From NCBI RefSeq assembly GCF_009793335.1, contig NZ_WING01000002.1, forward strand, positions 806,001-870,000: a stretch of 64,000 bases of DNA, read 5' to 3'. This document shows, piece by piece, positions 54,565 to 62,189 of the stretch. The notes under the pieces were generated by a model. The model was not told where the DNA came from, ran no database searches, and saw only the letters and a program-made list of their open reading frames with translations. Numbering within the stretch: the stretch's first letter is position 1; every line of letters starts with the position of its first letter. The translations under genes were made by a program, and so were the position numbers. The stretch is from Actinomadura sp. J1-007 (GTDB lineage Bacteria > Actinomycetota > Actinomycetes > Streptosporangiales > Streptosporangiaceae).

Positions 54565-55242
54565 TCAGGTCTGCTCGGGCGGGTCGCCGCGCCAGTAGAT
54601 CGACTTGACCCAGATCGTGGCGAGCGTGTCGACGGCGCGCTCGTCGTCGAACTCGGTCTCGGTGCGCTCGCCGCCCTGCGCCTGCCAGATGTAGCAGAAG
54701 TGCTCCAGCATCGCCGACAGCGCGGAGGCGGTGAGGACGGGGTCGAGGCCGGGGCAGTAGCCGTGCCGCTGGGCGCGCCGCACCTCGCCCGCGATGCGTT
54801 CGATGGCCTCGGCGCGGATCGCCAGCCACCGGTCGCGGAACTGCTCCTCCAGCATCGACGCCTGGAACACGCCGATCAGCTCCCCGCGCCGCCGCGCGTA
54901 GGTGCGCCAGAACGCCGCCACCGACTCGCGCAGCGCGTCCTCGGGCGACAGGCCGCGCCGGAACGGCAGCACGGCGAGCTCGGTCGCCTCCTCGTGGAAC
55001 TCCTCGGCCAGGGCGATCAGCAGGTCGGCCTTGGTCTCGTAGTAGTTGTAGAAGGAGGCGACCGACTTGCCCGCCTCGGCCGCGATGTCGCTGATCTTGG
55101 CGTTGAAGTAGCCCTCGCGGGCGAACACCGCGCGGGCCGCGTCCCGGAACGCCCGGTCGGTCTCCCGCCCCTTGCGGGTCGACTTGGCCGGGCGGTCGGC
55201 GCCGCCGCTCGGGCGCGACTTGACGATCGTGTGCTTCTTCAT
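54565..55242 (-). CDS. TetR family transcriptional regulator
   Basis: 225 aa. HTH in residues ~27-75: RDAARAVFAREGYFNAKISD and AGKSVASFYNYYETKADLL. The C-terminal ligand domain (EFHEEATELAVLPFRRGLSP onward) is like those of lipid/CoA-linked regulators. It is the last gene of a three-gene minus-strand operon (VOC enzyme, CoA synthetase, this gene), so it probably controls its own operon at the AT-rich palindrome 57426-57446. Confidence 0.9.
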   Translation of the reverse strand: MKKHTIVKSRPSGGADRPAKSTRKGRETDRAFRDAARAVFAREGYFNAKISDIAAEAGKSVASFYNYYETKADLLIALAEEFHEEATELAVLPFRRGLSPEDALRESVAAFWRTYARRRGELIGVFQASMLEEQFRDRWLAIRAEAIERIAGEVRRAQRHGYCPGLDPVLTASALSAMLEHFCYIWQAQGGERTETEFDDERAVDTLATIWVKSIYWRGDPPEQT

Positions 55243-55256
55243 GACGGACGACCAGG

Positions 55257-56831
55257 CTACGACACCCGGCGGCCCCGCCCGGCCCAGTGCCGCTCCCGCA
55301 GGGCCGTTTTCACGATCTTCCCGGTCGCGTTGCGGGGCAGCTCGGGGACGAACGTGATCCCCGTCGGGCACTTGAACCCCGCCAGCCGCTCGCGCGCCCA
55401 CGCCGTCAGCGACGGGGCGTCCAGCGGCCCGGCGTCCGGCGACTCGCCCGCGCGGACGACGGCCGCGTGGACGGTCTCGCCCCACCGCTCGTCCGGGACG
55501 CCGAACACCGCCGCCTCCCGTACGCCCGGGTGCGCGGCGAGGACGGACTCGACCTCCGCCGGGTACACGTTCTCCCCGCCGGTCACGATCATGTCCTTGA
55601 GCCGGTCGACGATCGTGAGGTGGCCGCCGGCGCCGATCGTCCCGATGTCGCCGGTGCGGTAGAAGCCGTCGCCGGTCATCACCTCGCGGGTCGCGTCCGG
55701 GTCGTTCCAGTAGCCGAGGAACGGGGCGGCGCCCCGCACCTGGACCTCCCCGAACTCGCCGAGCCTGACCTCCCAGCCGAGCGAGGGCCGCCCCGCCGTG
55801 CCGAGCAGCCCGCGCGCCGGGTCGTGGTCCTCGGGCGGCAGCGTCGTGACCGGGAGCGGCCCGGTCTCGGTCGAGGCGTAGTTCTGCCGGAACCGGCAGC
55901 CGAGCGTCTCCACCGCGAGCCCGAGCAGGGCCGGGTCGATCGGCGACGCCCCGTACACGACCTCGACCAGGTCGCCGAGGTCGGGCGGCGTGGCGCGGCT
56001 CCGCACCTCCTCGGTGACCGCGCGGATCAGCGTCGGGACGAGCTGGGTGAGCTGGATCCGGCGGGCGGCGAGCTCGTCCACGAACGCGGCCGTGTCGAAC
56101 CCGCCGAGCACGTGCAGATGCCCGCCCGTGAACACGGTGTAGACGAGGTTGGCGAGCCCGGCGACGTGGAACAGCGGCAGCGCGCTCAGGTGCCGCGCGC
56201 CCGGCACCGCCTCGGGCACCTCCAGCTTGAGGAACGTCACCGCGCCGATGAGCTGCTCGTGCGTGACCGGCACCAGCTTGGGCCGCCCGGTCGTGCCGCT
56301 CGTGTGCAGCAGCAGGGCGGGCTCGGGGCCGCGCAGCCGCGCGACGGGCCGTTCGGGCGGGGGACCGGCGGCGGGCTCGTCCTCCAGCCGCAGGACCGTC
56401 ACGCCCGCGTCCCCGGCAGCGCCCGCGGCTCCCGGCGCGCCCGCGTCCCTGGCAGCGGCTCCGGCCGCGCTCGCGGACAGGGCGGCCTCGACCAGCGGGG
56501 CGCACGCCTCGTCGGTGACGACCGCCGCGGGCCGGGCGAGGTCCAGCAGGCCGCCCAGCTCGGGCGCGGCGAGCCGCCAGTTGACCGCGGCGGGCAGGGC
56601 GCCCGCGCGGATCAGCCCGAAGAACGCCACCGCCCACCGGACCGAGTTGCGCGCGACGATCGGGACCACGTCGCCCTCGCGGACGCCCGCGGCGGCGTAC
56701 CCGGCGGCGGCGCGCTCCGCCGCCGCGGCCAGCTCGCCGAAGGTCAGCACGGCGCCGCGGTGGTCGCCGAGCGCGGCGTGGTCGCGGGTGACGGAGGCGC
56801 GCCACTCCAGGACGTGCGTCAGGGACAGCAA
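55257..56831 (-). CDS. Acyl-CoA/aryl-CoA synthetase, AMP-forming
   Basis: 524 aa. LLLHTSGTTGRPKLVPVTHE, NYASTETGPLPVTTLPPED, FYRTGDIGTIGAGGHLTIVD, KDMIVTGGENVYPAEVE and C-terminal PRNATGKIVKTALRE. TTG 56831 is taken as start (GAAGG 10 bases upstream, 4 bp after the VOC stop). An Ala/Gly-rich insert (about residues 130-160) is unusual. It activates a carboxylic acid in the catabolic cluster. Confidence 0.9.
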   Translation of the reverse strand: MLSLTHVLEWRASVTRDHAALGDHRGAVLTFGELAAAAERAAAGYAAAGVREGDVVPIVARNSVRWAVAFFGLIRAGALPAAVNWRLAAPELGGLLDLARPAAVVTDEACAPLVEAALSASAAGAAARDAGAPGAAGAAGDAGVTVLRLEDEPAAGPPPERPVARLRGPEPALLLHTSGTTGRPKLVPVTHEQLIGAVTFLKLEVPEAVPGARHLSALPLFHVAGLANLVYTVFTGGHLHVLGGFDTAAFVDELAARRIQLTQLVPTLIRAVTEEVRSRATPPDLGDLVEVVYGASPIDPALLGLAVETLGCRFRQNYASTETGPLPVTTLPPEDHDPARGLLGTAGRPSLGWEVRLGEFGEVQVRGAAPFLGYWNDPDATREVMTGDGFYRTGDIGTIGAGGHLTIVDRLKDMIVTGGENVYPAEVESVLAAHPGVREAAVFGVPDERWGETVHAAVVRAGESPDAGPLDAPSLTAWARERLAGFKCPTGITFVPELPRNATGKIVKTALRERHWAGRGRRVS

Positions 56832-56835
56832 TCGA

Positions 56836-57399
56836 TCACACCTTCGCGACGCGACGGTCGGCCGCCGTGCGCGGTTCGACCCCGAGGTCCTCCGGCTGCG
56901 CGAGCTCGCGGCGCCAGCAGGCGAACTCCAGCAGGATGCCATCGGGGTCCTGGAAGTAGAAGGACCGGATGTAGACCTTGTCGTGGAACTCGGTCGCGTA
57001 CCCGAGGGGGCTGTCGTCGTGGTCGATCACCGGCGCGACCTTGACGCCCTTGGCCTTCAGCTTCGCCCGGTACTCCAGGAACCGCTCCTCGGGGACGCTG
57101 ATCGCGACGTGGTTCATCGTGCCGACCGCCGTGGTGAACTCGCCGATGCCGGGCGAGGTCTGCGCGGTCGTCAGGCCGGGGACGGCGTCGGGCGCCTCCG
57201 GGAACCAGAAGAACGCCAGCAGGTTGCCGCCGCCCATGTCGAGGAAGAAGTGCTGCCCGCCGTCCGGCAGGTCGATCGTCTTCACCAGGCGCATCCCCAG
57301 CACCCCGGTGTAGAACTCCACCGTGCGCTTCATGTCCGAGCAGACCAGGGCGAGGTGGTTCACCCCGCCGAGCTCGAACTCCCGGTTGCTCCACGCCAT
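56836..57399 (-). CDS. VOC family dioxygenase-like protein
   Basis: 187 aa, one VOC module pair: NHLALVCSDMKRTVEFYTGV with a metal His near residue 15, TMNHVAISVPEERFLEYRAK with His near 95, and QDPDGILLEFACWRR with Glu. This is the glyoxalase/extradiol-dioxygenase fold; the ligand set suggests an active metal site. First gene of the TetR-controlled operon. Confidence 0.88.
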   Translation of the reverse strand: MAWSNREFELGGVNHLALVCSDMKRTVEFYTGVLGMRLVKTIDLPDGGQHFFLDMGGGNLLAFFWFPEAPDAVPGLTTAQTSPGIGEFTTAVGTMNHVAISVPEERFLEYRAKLKAKGVKVAPVIDHDDSPLGYATEFHDKVYIRSFYFQDPDGILLEFACWRRELAQPEDLGVEPRTAADRRVAKV

Positions 57400-57425
57400 G
57401 CCGTACCTCCCAGTCGGATCGCTAT

Positions 57426-57446
57426 AACTGAATCTAAACTCAGTTT
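57426..57446. promoter_or_regulatory. TetR operator candidate between VOC and hydrolase genes
   Basis: AACTGA-atctaaac-TCAGTT (57426-57445) and, inside it, AAACT-c-AGTTT (57436-57446). AT-rich, located between divergent starts 57399 and 57550. It can control both units. Confidence 0.6.
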
Positions 57447-57549
57447 CTGATTTACGCTAGCCTGCGAAGCGAACCGGATTCGGTCGGCGTACCGTCGAGG
57501 GGCCGTCCAGGGCCGGCGTGCGCCCGTCGCAGAGACTGAGGAGGCCGCG

Positions 57550-58653
57550 ATGACCGAGGTCGTCAGGGAGTTCGTGGGGCTGCCGTCGCCCCTGATCGGC
57601 AGGGCCGGCGCGGGCGGCCACCCGTGCCAGGGCGTCTACCACCGCCCGGCGGGGAACCCGCCGAAGACGGCGTTCATCGCCGCCCACTACAACATCGACT
57701 TCTCCGAGCACTACCTCGCCGAGCACCTCGCCGCCCGCGGCTACGGCTTCCTCGGCTGGAACACCCGCTTCCGCGGCGCGGAGGCGTACTTCCTGCTCGA
57801 CCACGCGCTCGCCGAGATCGGCGTCGGCGTCCGCTGGCTGAAGGAGCACGCCGGGGTCGAGCGCGTGGTCCTTCTGGGCAACTCCGGCGGGGGCTCGCTC
57901 ATGTCGGCCTACCAGTCCCAGGCCGTCGAGCCGAACGTCACGCCGGTCGCCGGGATGCGCCCCGTCGCCGCGATCGAGGACCTGCCCGCCGCCGACCTGT
58001 ACGTGGCGCTCGCCGCGCACTCGGGCCGTCCCGAGGTGCTCACCGCCTGGATGGACCCGTCCGTCACCGACGAGAACGACGTGCTCTCGGTCGACCCGGA
58101 CCTCGACCCGTTCAACCCGGAGCACGGCCCGCCCTACAGCCCCGAGTTCCAGGCCCGCTACCGCGCAGCACAGCGCGCGCGCAACGAACGCATCACCGAC
58201 TGGGCGCTCGAACGGCTCGACGCGCTCAAGGGCACGCGCGCCCGCGACCGGGTCTTCACCCTCAACCGGACGTGGGCGGACCTGCGGATGATCGACCCGA
58301 CGATCGAGCCCTCCGACCGCAGGCCGAACTGGTGCTACCAGGGCGAGCCCGCCAAGGCCAACTACGGCGTCTTCGGCATCGGGGCGCTGTGCACGCTGCG
58401 CACGTGGCTGTCGATGTGGAGCCTGCGCACGTCCCAGTGCATCGCCGCGCCGCACCTGGCGCGCATCACCGTCCCGTCGCTGGTCATCCACGCCACGGCG
58501 GACGAGTGCGTGTACGACAGCGACGCCCGCGCGGTCTTCGGCGCGATCGCGGCCGAGGACAAGCGGCTGGAGTTCGTCAAGGACGGCCACTACGTCCTCG
58601 ACAGCCGCCCCCAGGTGGCCGACATGATCGCCGCCTGGGTCGCCGAGCACTGA
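57550..58653 (+). CDS. Alpha/beta hydrolase of the catabolic cluster
   Basis: 367 aa. ERVVLLGNSGGGSLMSAYQS carries the nucleophile Ser (near residue 119); VIHATADECVYDSDARAVFG and VKDGHYVLDSRP give Asp and His. GYGFLGWNTRFRGAEAYFLL precedes. No signal peptide. Such enzymes cleave C-C or ester bonds in ring-breakdown pathways, which fits the divergent dioxygenase-like and CoA synthetase genes. ATG at 57550 starts MTEVVREFVG. Confidence 0.87.
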   Translation: MTEVVREFVGLPSPLIGRAGAGGHPCQGVYHRPAGNPPKTAFIAAHYNIDFSEHYLAEHLAARGYGFLGWNTRFRGAEAYFLLDHALAEIGVGVRWLKEHAGVERVVLLGNSGGGSLMSAYQSQAVEPNVTPVAGMRPVAAIEDLPAADLYVALAAHSGRPEVLTAWMDPSVTDENDVLSVDPDLDPFNPEHGPPYSPEFQARYRAAQRARNERITDWALERLDALKGTRARDRVFTLNRTWADLRMIDPTIEPSDRRPNWCYQGEPAKANYGVFGIGALCTLRTWLSMWSLRTSQCIAAPHLARITVPSLVIHATADECVYDSDARAVFGAIAAEDKRLEFVKDGHYVLDSRPQVADMIAAWVAEH

Positions 58654-58764
58654 CCCGCCCCCCGCCCCGCCGCGCGGCCAAGCCCCGCGGCGGGGCGCCG
58701 AGTCCCGTCCGCGCGGTGACGCCGAGCCGGACCCGCAAACCCACCCCGTCTCGGCCCCCGCACC

Positions 58765-58950
58765 TCAAGACGCGAACCCCAGAAGACCGGGCCGCAAGAC
58801 CCGCTCGCGCCAGCGCCGCGCGGGGTCGGCGACGAGGCGGCGCGACTCCAGGTCGATGAGGCCGCTCACGTGACTCACCTCCGCGGCGACCGTGCCGTCC
58901 GGACGCCTGAGGACATGCTCGACGCGATAGGTCTTCCCGCCACCCAAGAC
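58765..58950 (-). pseudogene. Remnant of an acyl-CoA thioesterase-like gene
   Basis: The segment KTYRVEHVLRRPDGTVAAEV, followed by SHVSGLIDLESRRLVADPAR and ending RPGLLGFAS, is like the C-terminal half of hot-dog-fold thioester hydrolases. The N-terminal half is absent: upstream the frame merges with text from the lysozyme gene in another frame. It fills the 338-bp gap between the hydrolase and GH25 genes. Confidence 0.5.
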
Positions 58951-58991
58951 CCAGGCGCACGAGCGATTGCCATGCTGCGCGGTGCTGGGGA

Positions 58992-59825
58992 TCAGCGGGT
59001 GGGGTGGGTGGCGAACGCGGTGAGGCTTTTCGGGGTGCCCTTGTAGGCGTTCTGGTCGCCGACGAAACGGCCCGCGTCGTCGTACTGCCAGATGGTGGCC
59101 TTCCTCCAGCCGCCCGGCAGCGGGCTCGGCAGGTCGGTGCGCCACCGCGCCATCCAGAGCGGATGCGATCTGAACGCCTTCGTGTCGCCGGTGCAGTCCT
59201 TCCACCAGTGGTAGTTGGTGTAGATGAGCGGGCGGCGTCCCGTCCGGGCGCGGTAGCGGGCGGTGAAGCCGCCGATCCACTTGACCATGGACCTGGCGGA
59301 GAGGCCGAAGCAGCGGTTCAGGCCGTTCCGGTACGGGTTGTTCTCGATGTCGAGCGCGCCGGGAAGCGTCCGCCCGTCGGGCCTCCACTTTCCGCCATTG
59401 GCCAGGAAATGGTCGGCCTGCACCTTTCCGGACGACTTGTTGGGCAGGGCGAAATGGTACGCGCCCCGGATCAGCCCGGCCCTGCGGGAGCCGCGGTACT
59501 GCTGGGCGAAATACGGGTTCTTGTAGCCGGTGCTCTCGGTGGCCTTCACCACCGCGAAGCGGGCTCCGAGGCCGCGCGCCCTCTTCCAGTCGACGTTGCC
59601 CTGCCAGCTGCTGACGTCGAGCCCGCCCAGGTGGCCCGCCGGGATGCGGGTGGTGTGCGCTGGACGCCGTCCTTGGCCGGCGGCGCCGCCCGACCCTGCG
59701 TAGCCCTCGCCCGGACTCAGGTCCGTGCCCGGGGCCGCGCTCGCGGCGCCCGGCGCGAGCGCCGTGAACGCGGTCGCGGCGATGACCGCGGTCAGGGCGA
59801 GCGCGACATTTCGTGAACGAGACAA
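58992..59825 (-). CDS. Secreted GH25 lysozyme (muramidase)
   Basis: 277 aa. Signal peptide (VALALTAVIAATAFTALAPG to ASA-AP), a Gly-rich linker, then GH25: GGLDVSSWQGNVDWKRARG, KATESTGYKNPYFAQQ, GAYHFALPNKSSG, the catalytic D-x-E in ALDIENNPYRNG, IYTNYHWWKDC, WQYDDAGRFVGDQN. It cuts the glycan strand of peptidoglycan outside the cell. TTG 59825 has GAGGGAGGG a few bases upstream; no better start is in frame. The C terminus ends soon after the barrel, with no binding domain. Confidence 0.92.
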   Translation of the reverse strand: MSRSRNVALALTAVIAATAFTALAPGAASAAPGTDLSPGEGYAGSGGAAGQGRRPAHTTRIPAGHLGGLDVSSWQGNVDWKRARGLGARFAVVKATESTGYKNPYFAQQYRGSRRAGLIRGAYHFALPNKSSGKVQADHFLANGGKWRPDGRTLPGALDIENNPYRNGLNRCFGLSARSMVKWIGGFTARYRARTGRRPLIYTNYHWWKDCTGDTKAFRSHPLWMARWRTDLPSPLPGGWRKATIWQYDDAGRFVGDQNAYKGTPKSLTAFATHPTR

Positions 59826-59994
59826 GTTCCCTCCCTCGTTGGCCGAATGGGGTGATCTTGCATCGCGAAATCTCCGTTTCCCGGCTTTGACTCGGGGATG
59901 TTGGGAAAAGGATCGGCAAAATCCTTTAGACGGCTTGCGGACACCTGCCGGGAATCGCACGGAAAACCGGTGGAGGCGGCGTGCTCCCCGTTGC

Positions 59995-60007
59995 TACGGT
60001 CGTCCGC
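59995..60007 (+). promoter_or_regulatory. -10 box upstream of a short ORF and metG
   Basis: TACGGT (59995-60000) and seven bases, then ATG 60008. Confidence 0.4.
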
Positions 60008-60049
60008 ATGAACGGATTCGCGGTGATGGGCGGCCCGCCGGGTCGCTGA
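60008..60049 (+). CDS. Putative leader peptide before metG (MNGFAVMGGPPGR)
   Basis: 13 codons from a leaderless ATG to TGA, 65 bases before metG, with two Met codons. A weak hairpin follows (CGGGGC 60077-60082 with GCCCCG 60093-60098), close to the metG ribosome site. Could sense Met-tRNA or translation stress; evidence is positional only. Confidence 0.35.
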   Translation: MNGFAVMGGPPGR

Positions 60050-60114
60050 CGCCGCATGTCCACGAGGCCCTGACGACGGGGCCCGTGCCGGAGCCCCGGG
60101 GAGCGGAGGTTCCG

Positions 60115-61587
60115 ATGACGACCGATCCGACCGGCATCGCCGGGAACGACTCGCCGACCTATCTGACGACGACCATCCCGTACGTCAACGCCCGTCCCCA
60201 CCTCGGGTTCGCGCTGGAACTGGTGCAGGCCGACGTCCTCGCGCGGCACGCCCGGCTCGCGGGACGCGGGCCGGTCAGGCTCCAGACCGGCACCGACGAG
60301 AACTCCCTGAAGAACGTCCTCGCGGCCGAGGCCGCCGGCGTCCCGGTGCGCGACTTCGTCGACCGCAACGCGCGGGCGTTCCTGGACCTGCACGGTCCCC
60401 TGTCGGTCTCGGCCGACGACGTGGTCCGCACCAGCGAGCCGCGCCACCGCGCCGGGGTCGAGCGGCTGTGGCGCGCGTGCGCGCACGACCTGTACCGGCG
60501 GCGGTACGAGGGCCTGTACTGCGTCGGCTGCGAGGCGTTCCACGCCAAGGGCGGGCGCTGCGCCGAGCACGGCACAGAGCTGGAACGGGTCTCGGAGGAG
60601 AACTGGTTCTTCCGGCTCTCCCGCCATACCGGCCGGCTGCACGACCTGATCGCGAGCGGCGCGCTCAGGATCGAGCCCGCCGAACGGCGCCGCGAGGTCC
60701 TCGGCCTCGTGGCCGGCGGGCTGGAGGACTTCTCGGTGTCGCGCCCGGCGGCGCGGGCGCGCGGGTGGGGGATCCCCGTCCCCGGCGATCCCGGGCAGGT
60801 GGTGTACGTGTGGTGGGACGCCCTCGCCAACTACCTGACCGCGCTCGGCGACGACCGCGGCCGCTGGTGGACGGACGCCGGGCGGCGCGTCCACGTGGTG
60901 GGCAAGGACGTGCTGCGGTTCCACGCCGTGCACTGGCCGGCGATCCTGCTGTCGGCGGGCGAGGCGCCGCCGACCGACGTGCTCGTCCACGACCACCTGA
61001 CGGTGGACGGCCGCAAGATCAGCAAGTCGGGCGGTCCCGCGGTCGACCCGGTGGAGCTGGTCCGCGCGTACGGCACGGACGCGGTGCGGTGGTGGCTGCT
61101 GCGCGACGTGGCGCGCGTCGGCGAGACCGACTTCACCGCCGGACGCCTGGCCGCCCGCGCCGACCGGGAGCTGGCCCACGGCATCGGCAACCTCGTCAAG
61201 CGCGTGGTGACGCTCGTCCACCGGCACCGGGACGGCCGCGTCCCGGCGGACGGCGACGCCGCGCCGTTCTTCGCGGGCGTGGACGAGTCGGTCGCGGCGG
61301 CGCTCCATGACGCCGACTTCCGGGCGGCGACCGGCGCGTTGTGGAACGTGGTCGTGGAGGCCAACCGCCACATCGAGCGCGTCCGGCCCTGGGACCTGGC
61401 CGGGCGGCGGGGCGCGGGCCGCGACCTCGACGAGGCGCTGGCGACGCTCATCGGGGTGTGCCGCGGGTTGGCCGTCCGGCTGGAGCCGTTCCTGCCGGAC
61501 GGGGCGGCGCGCGCCCGCGCCGCGCTCGACGACCGCGGCGGCGGCGCGCTCCCGCCCCCGGAGTCCCTGTTCGGCCGCCACCTCTGA
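60115..61587 (+). CDS. metG: Methionyl-tRNA synthetase, short form
   Basis: 490 aa. HLGF for the HIGH motif (VNARPHLGFALE) and KISKS for KMSKS (VDGRKISKSGG), a single Cys-rich zinc loop (CVGCEAFHAKGGRCAEH), WWDALANYL, and an alpha-helical anticodon domain (EANRHIERVRPWDLA). No C-terminal dimerisation domain. It is of the class that actinomycetes often keep as a second copy, so another metG may exist elsewhere. GGAGG is 5 bases before ATG 60115. Confidence 0.9.
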   Translation: MTTDPTGIAGNDSPTYLTTTIPYVNARPHLGFALELVQADVLARHARLAGRGPVRLQTGTDENSLKNVLAAEAAGVPVRDFVDRNARAFLDLHGPLSVSADDVVRTSEPRHRAGVERLWRACAHDLYRRRYEGLYCVGCEAFHAKGGRCAEHGTELERVSEENWFFRLSRHTGRLHDLIASGALRIEPAERRREVLGLVAGGLEDFSVSRPAARARGWGIPVPGDPGQVVYVWWDALANYLTALGDDRGRWWTDAGRRVHVVGKDVLRFHAVHWPAILLSAGEAPPTDVLVHDHLTVDGRKISKSGGPAVDPVELVRAYGTDAVRWWLLRDVARVGETDFTAGRLAARADRELAHGIGNLVKRVVTLVHRHRDGRVPADGDAAPFFAGVDESVAAALHDADFRAATGALWNVVVEANRHIERVRPWDLAGRRGAGRDLDEALATLIGVCRGLAVRLEPFLPDGAARARAALDDRGGGALPPPESLFGRHL

Positions 61588-61595
61588 CCCAGGGG

Positions 61596-62132
61596 TCAGA
61601 GGTCCCCGGCGGAGTGGCGGACGGTGCGCAGGACGCCGGTGATCTCGGCGGCCTCGGAGCGGGTGAGGCCGGGCAGGCCGAAGTCGGCGTCGTGCAGGGC
61701 GGCCGTCGCCTCCTCGGCCAGCTCGCGGCCCGCCGGGGTGATGGAGGCGAGGACGACGCGGCGGTCGTCGGGGGAGGGGGCGCGGCCGACCAGGCCGCGC
61801 TGCTCCAGGCGGCCGATCACGTTGGTGACCGAGGCGGGGTGCACCATGAGGCGCACGCCCATCTTGCCCATCGGCAGCGTGCCGGTCCGGGCGAACGCGA
61901 GCAGCCGCAGGGCCTCGTAGGCGGCGAACGTGAGCCCGTACGGCTTGAGCACGGCCTCGACCCGGCTGAGCAGGAGCTGCTGGGCGCGCATCACCGAGGT
62001 CACGGCGGCCATGTGGTCGGCGTGCTCGGGCCACCGGGCGCTCCACTGGCGGCGCGCCTCGGCGATGGGATCGCGGGGGTCGGGGCTGGGCACGGCCCCA
62101 CCGTACTGGGGGCCCTTGACCTGGTCGCGCAC
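61596..62132 (-). CDS. MarR family transcriptional regulator
   Basis: 178 aa. Winged helix with LPMGKMGVRLMVHPASVTNV, IGRLEQRGLVGRAPSPDDRR and VVLASITPAGRELAEEATAA. GTG 62132 is chosen because TAAAGT lies 7 bases before it (leaderless); GTG 62093 would be the alternative. It is divergent from icmF with a palindrome between them and is likely its repressor. Confidence 0.9.
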   Translation of the reverse strand: MRDQVKGPQYGGAVPSPDPRDPIAEARRQWSARWPEHADHMAAVTSVMRAQQLLLSRVEAVLKPYGLTFAAYEALRLLAFARTGTLPMGKMGVRLMVHPASVTNVIGRLEQRGLVGRAPSPDDRRVVLASITPAGRELAEEATAALHDADFGLPGLTRSEAAEITGVLRTVRHSAGDL

Positions 62133-62139
62133 GGCAATT

Positions 62140-62168
62140 ACTTTAGCTTCCAAATATTGGATGTCCAA
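62140..62168. promoter_or_regulatory. Operator and -10 between MarR gene and icmF
   Basis: TCCAA-ATA-TTGGA (62149-62161) overlaps TTGGA-TG-TCCAA (62157-62168), so three half-sites occur in a row. ACTTTA (62140-62145), the MarR gene's -10 on the minus strand, is just beside it. This is a good MarR operator. Confidence 0.6.
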
Positions 62169-62189
62169 GAGTCTTTTCGGAGGTCGCCC

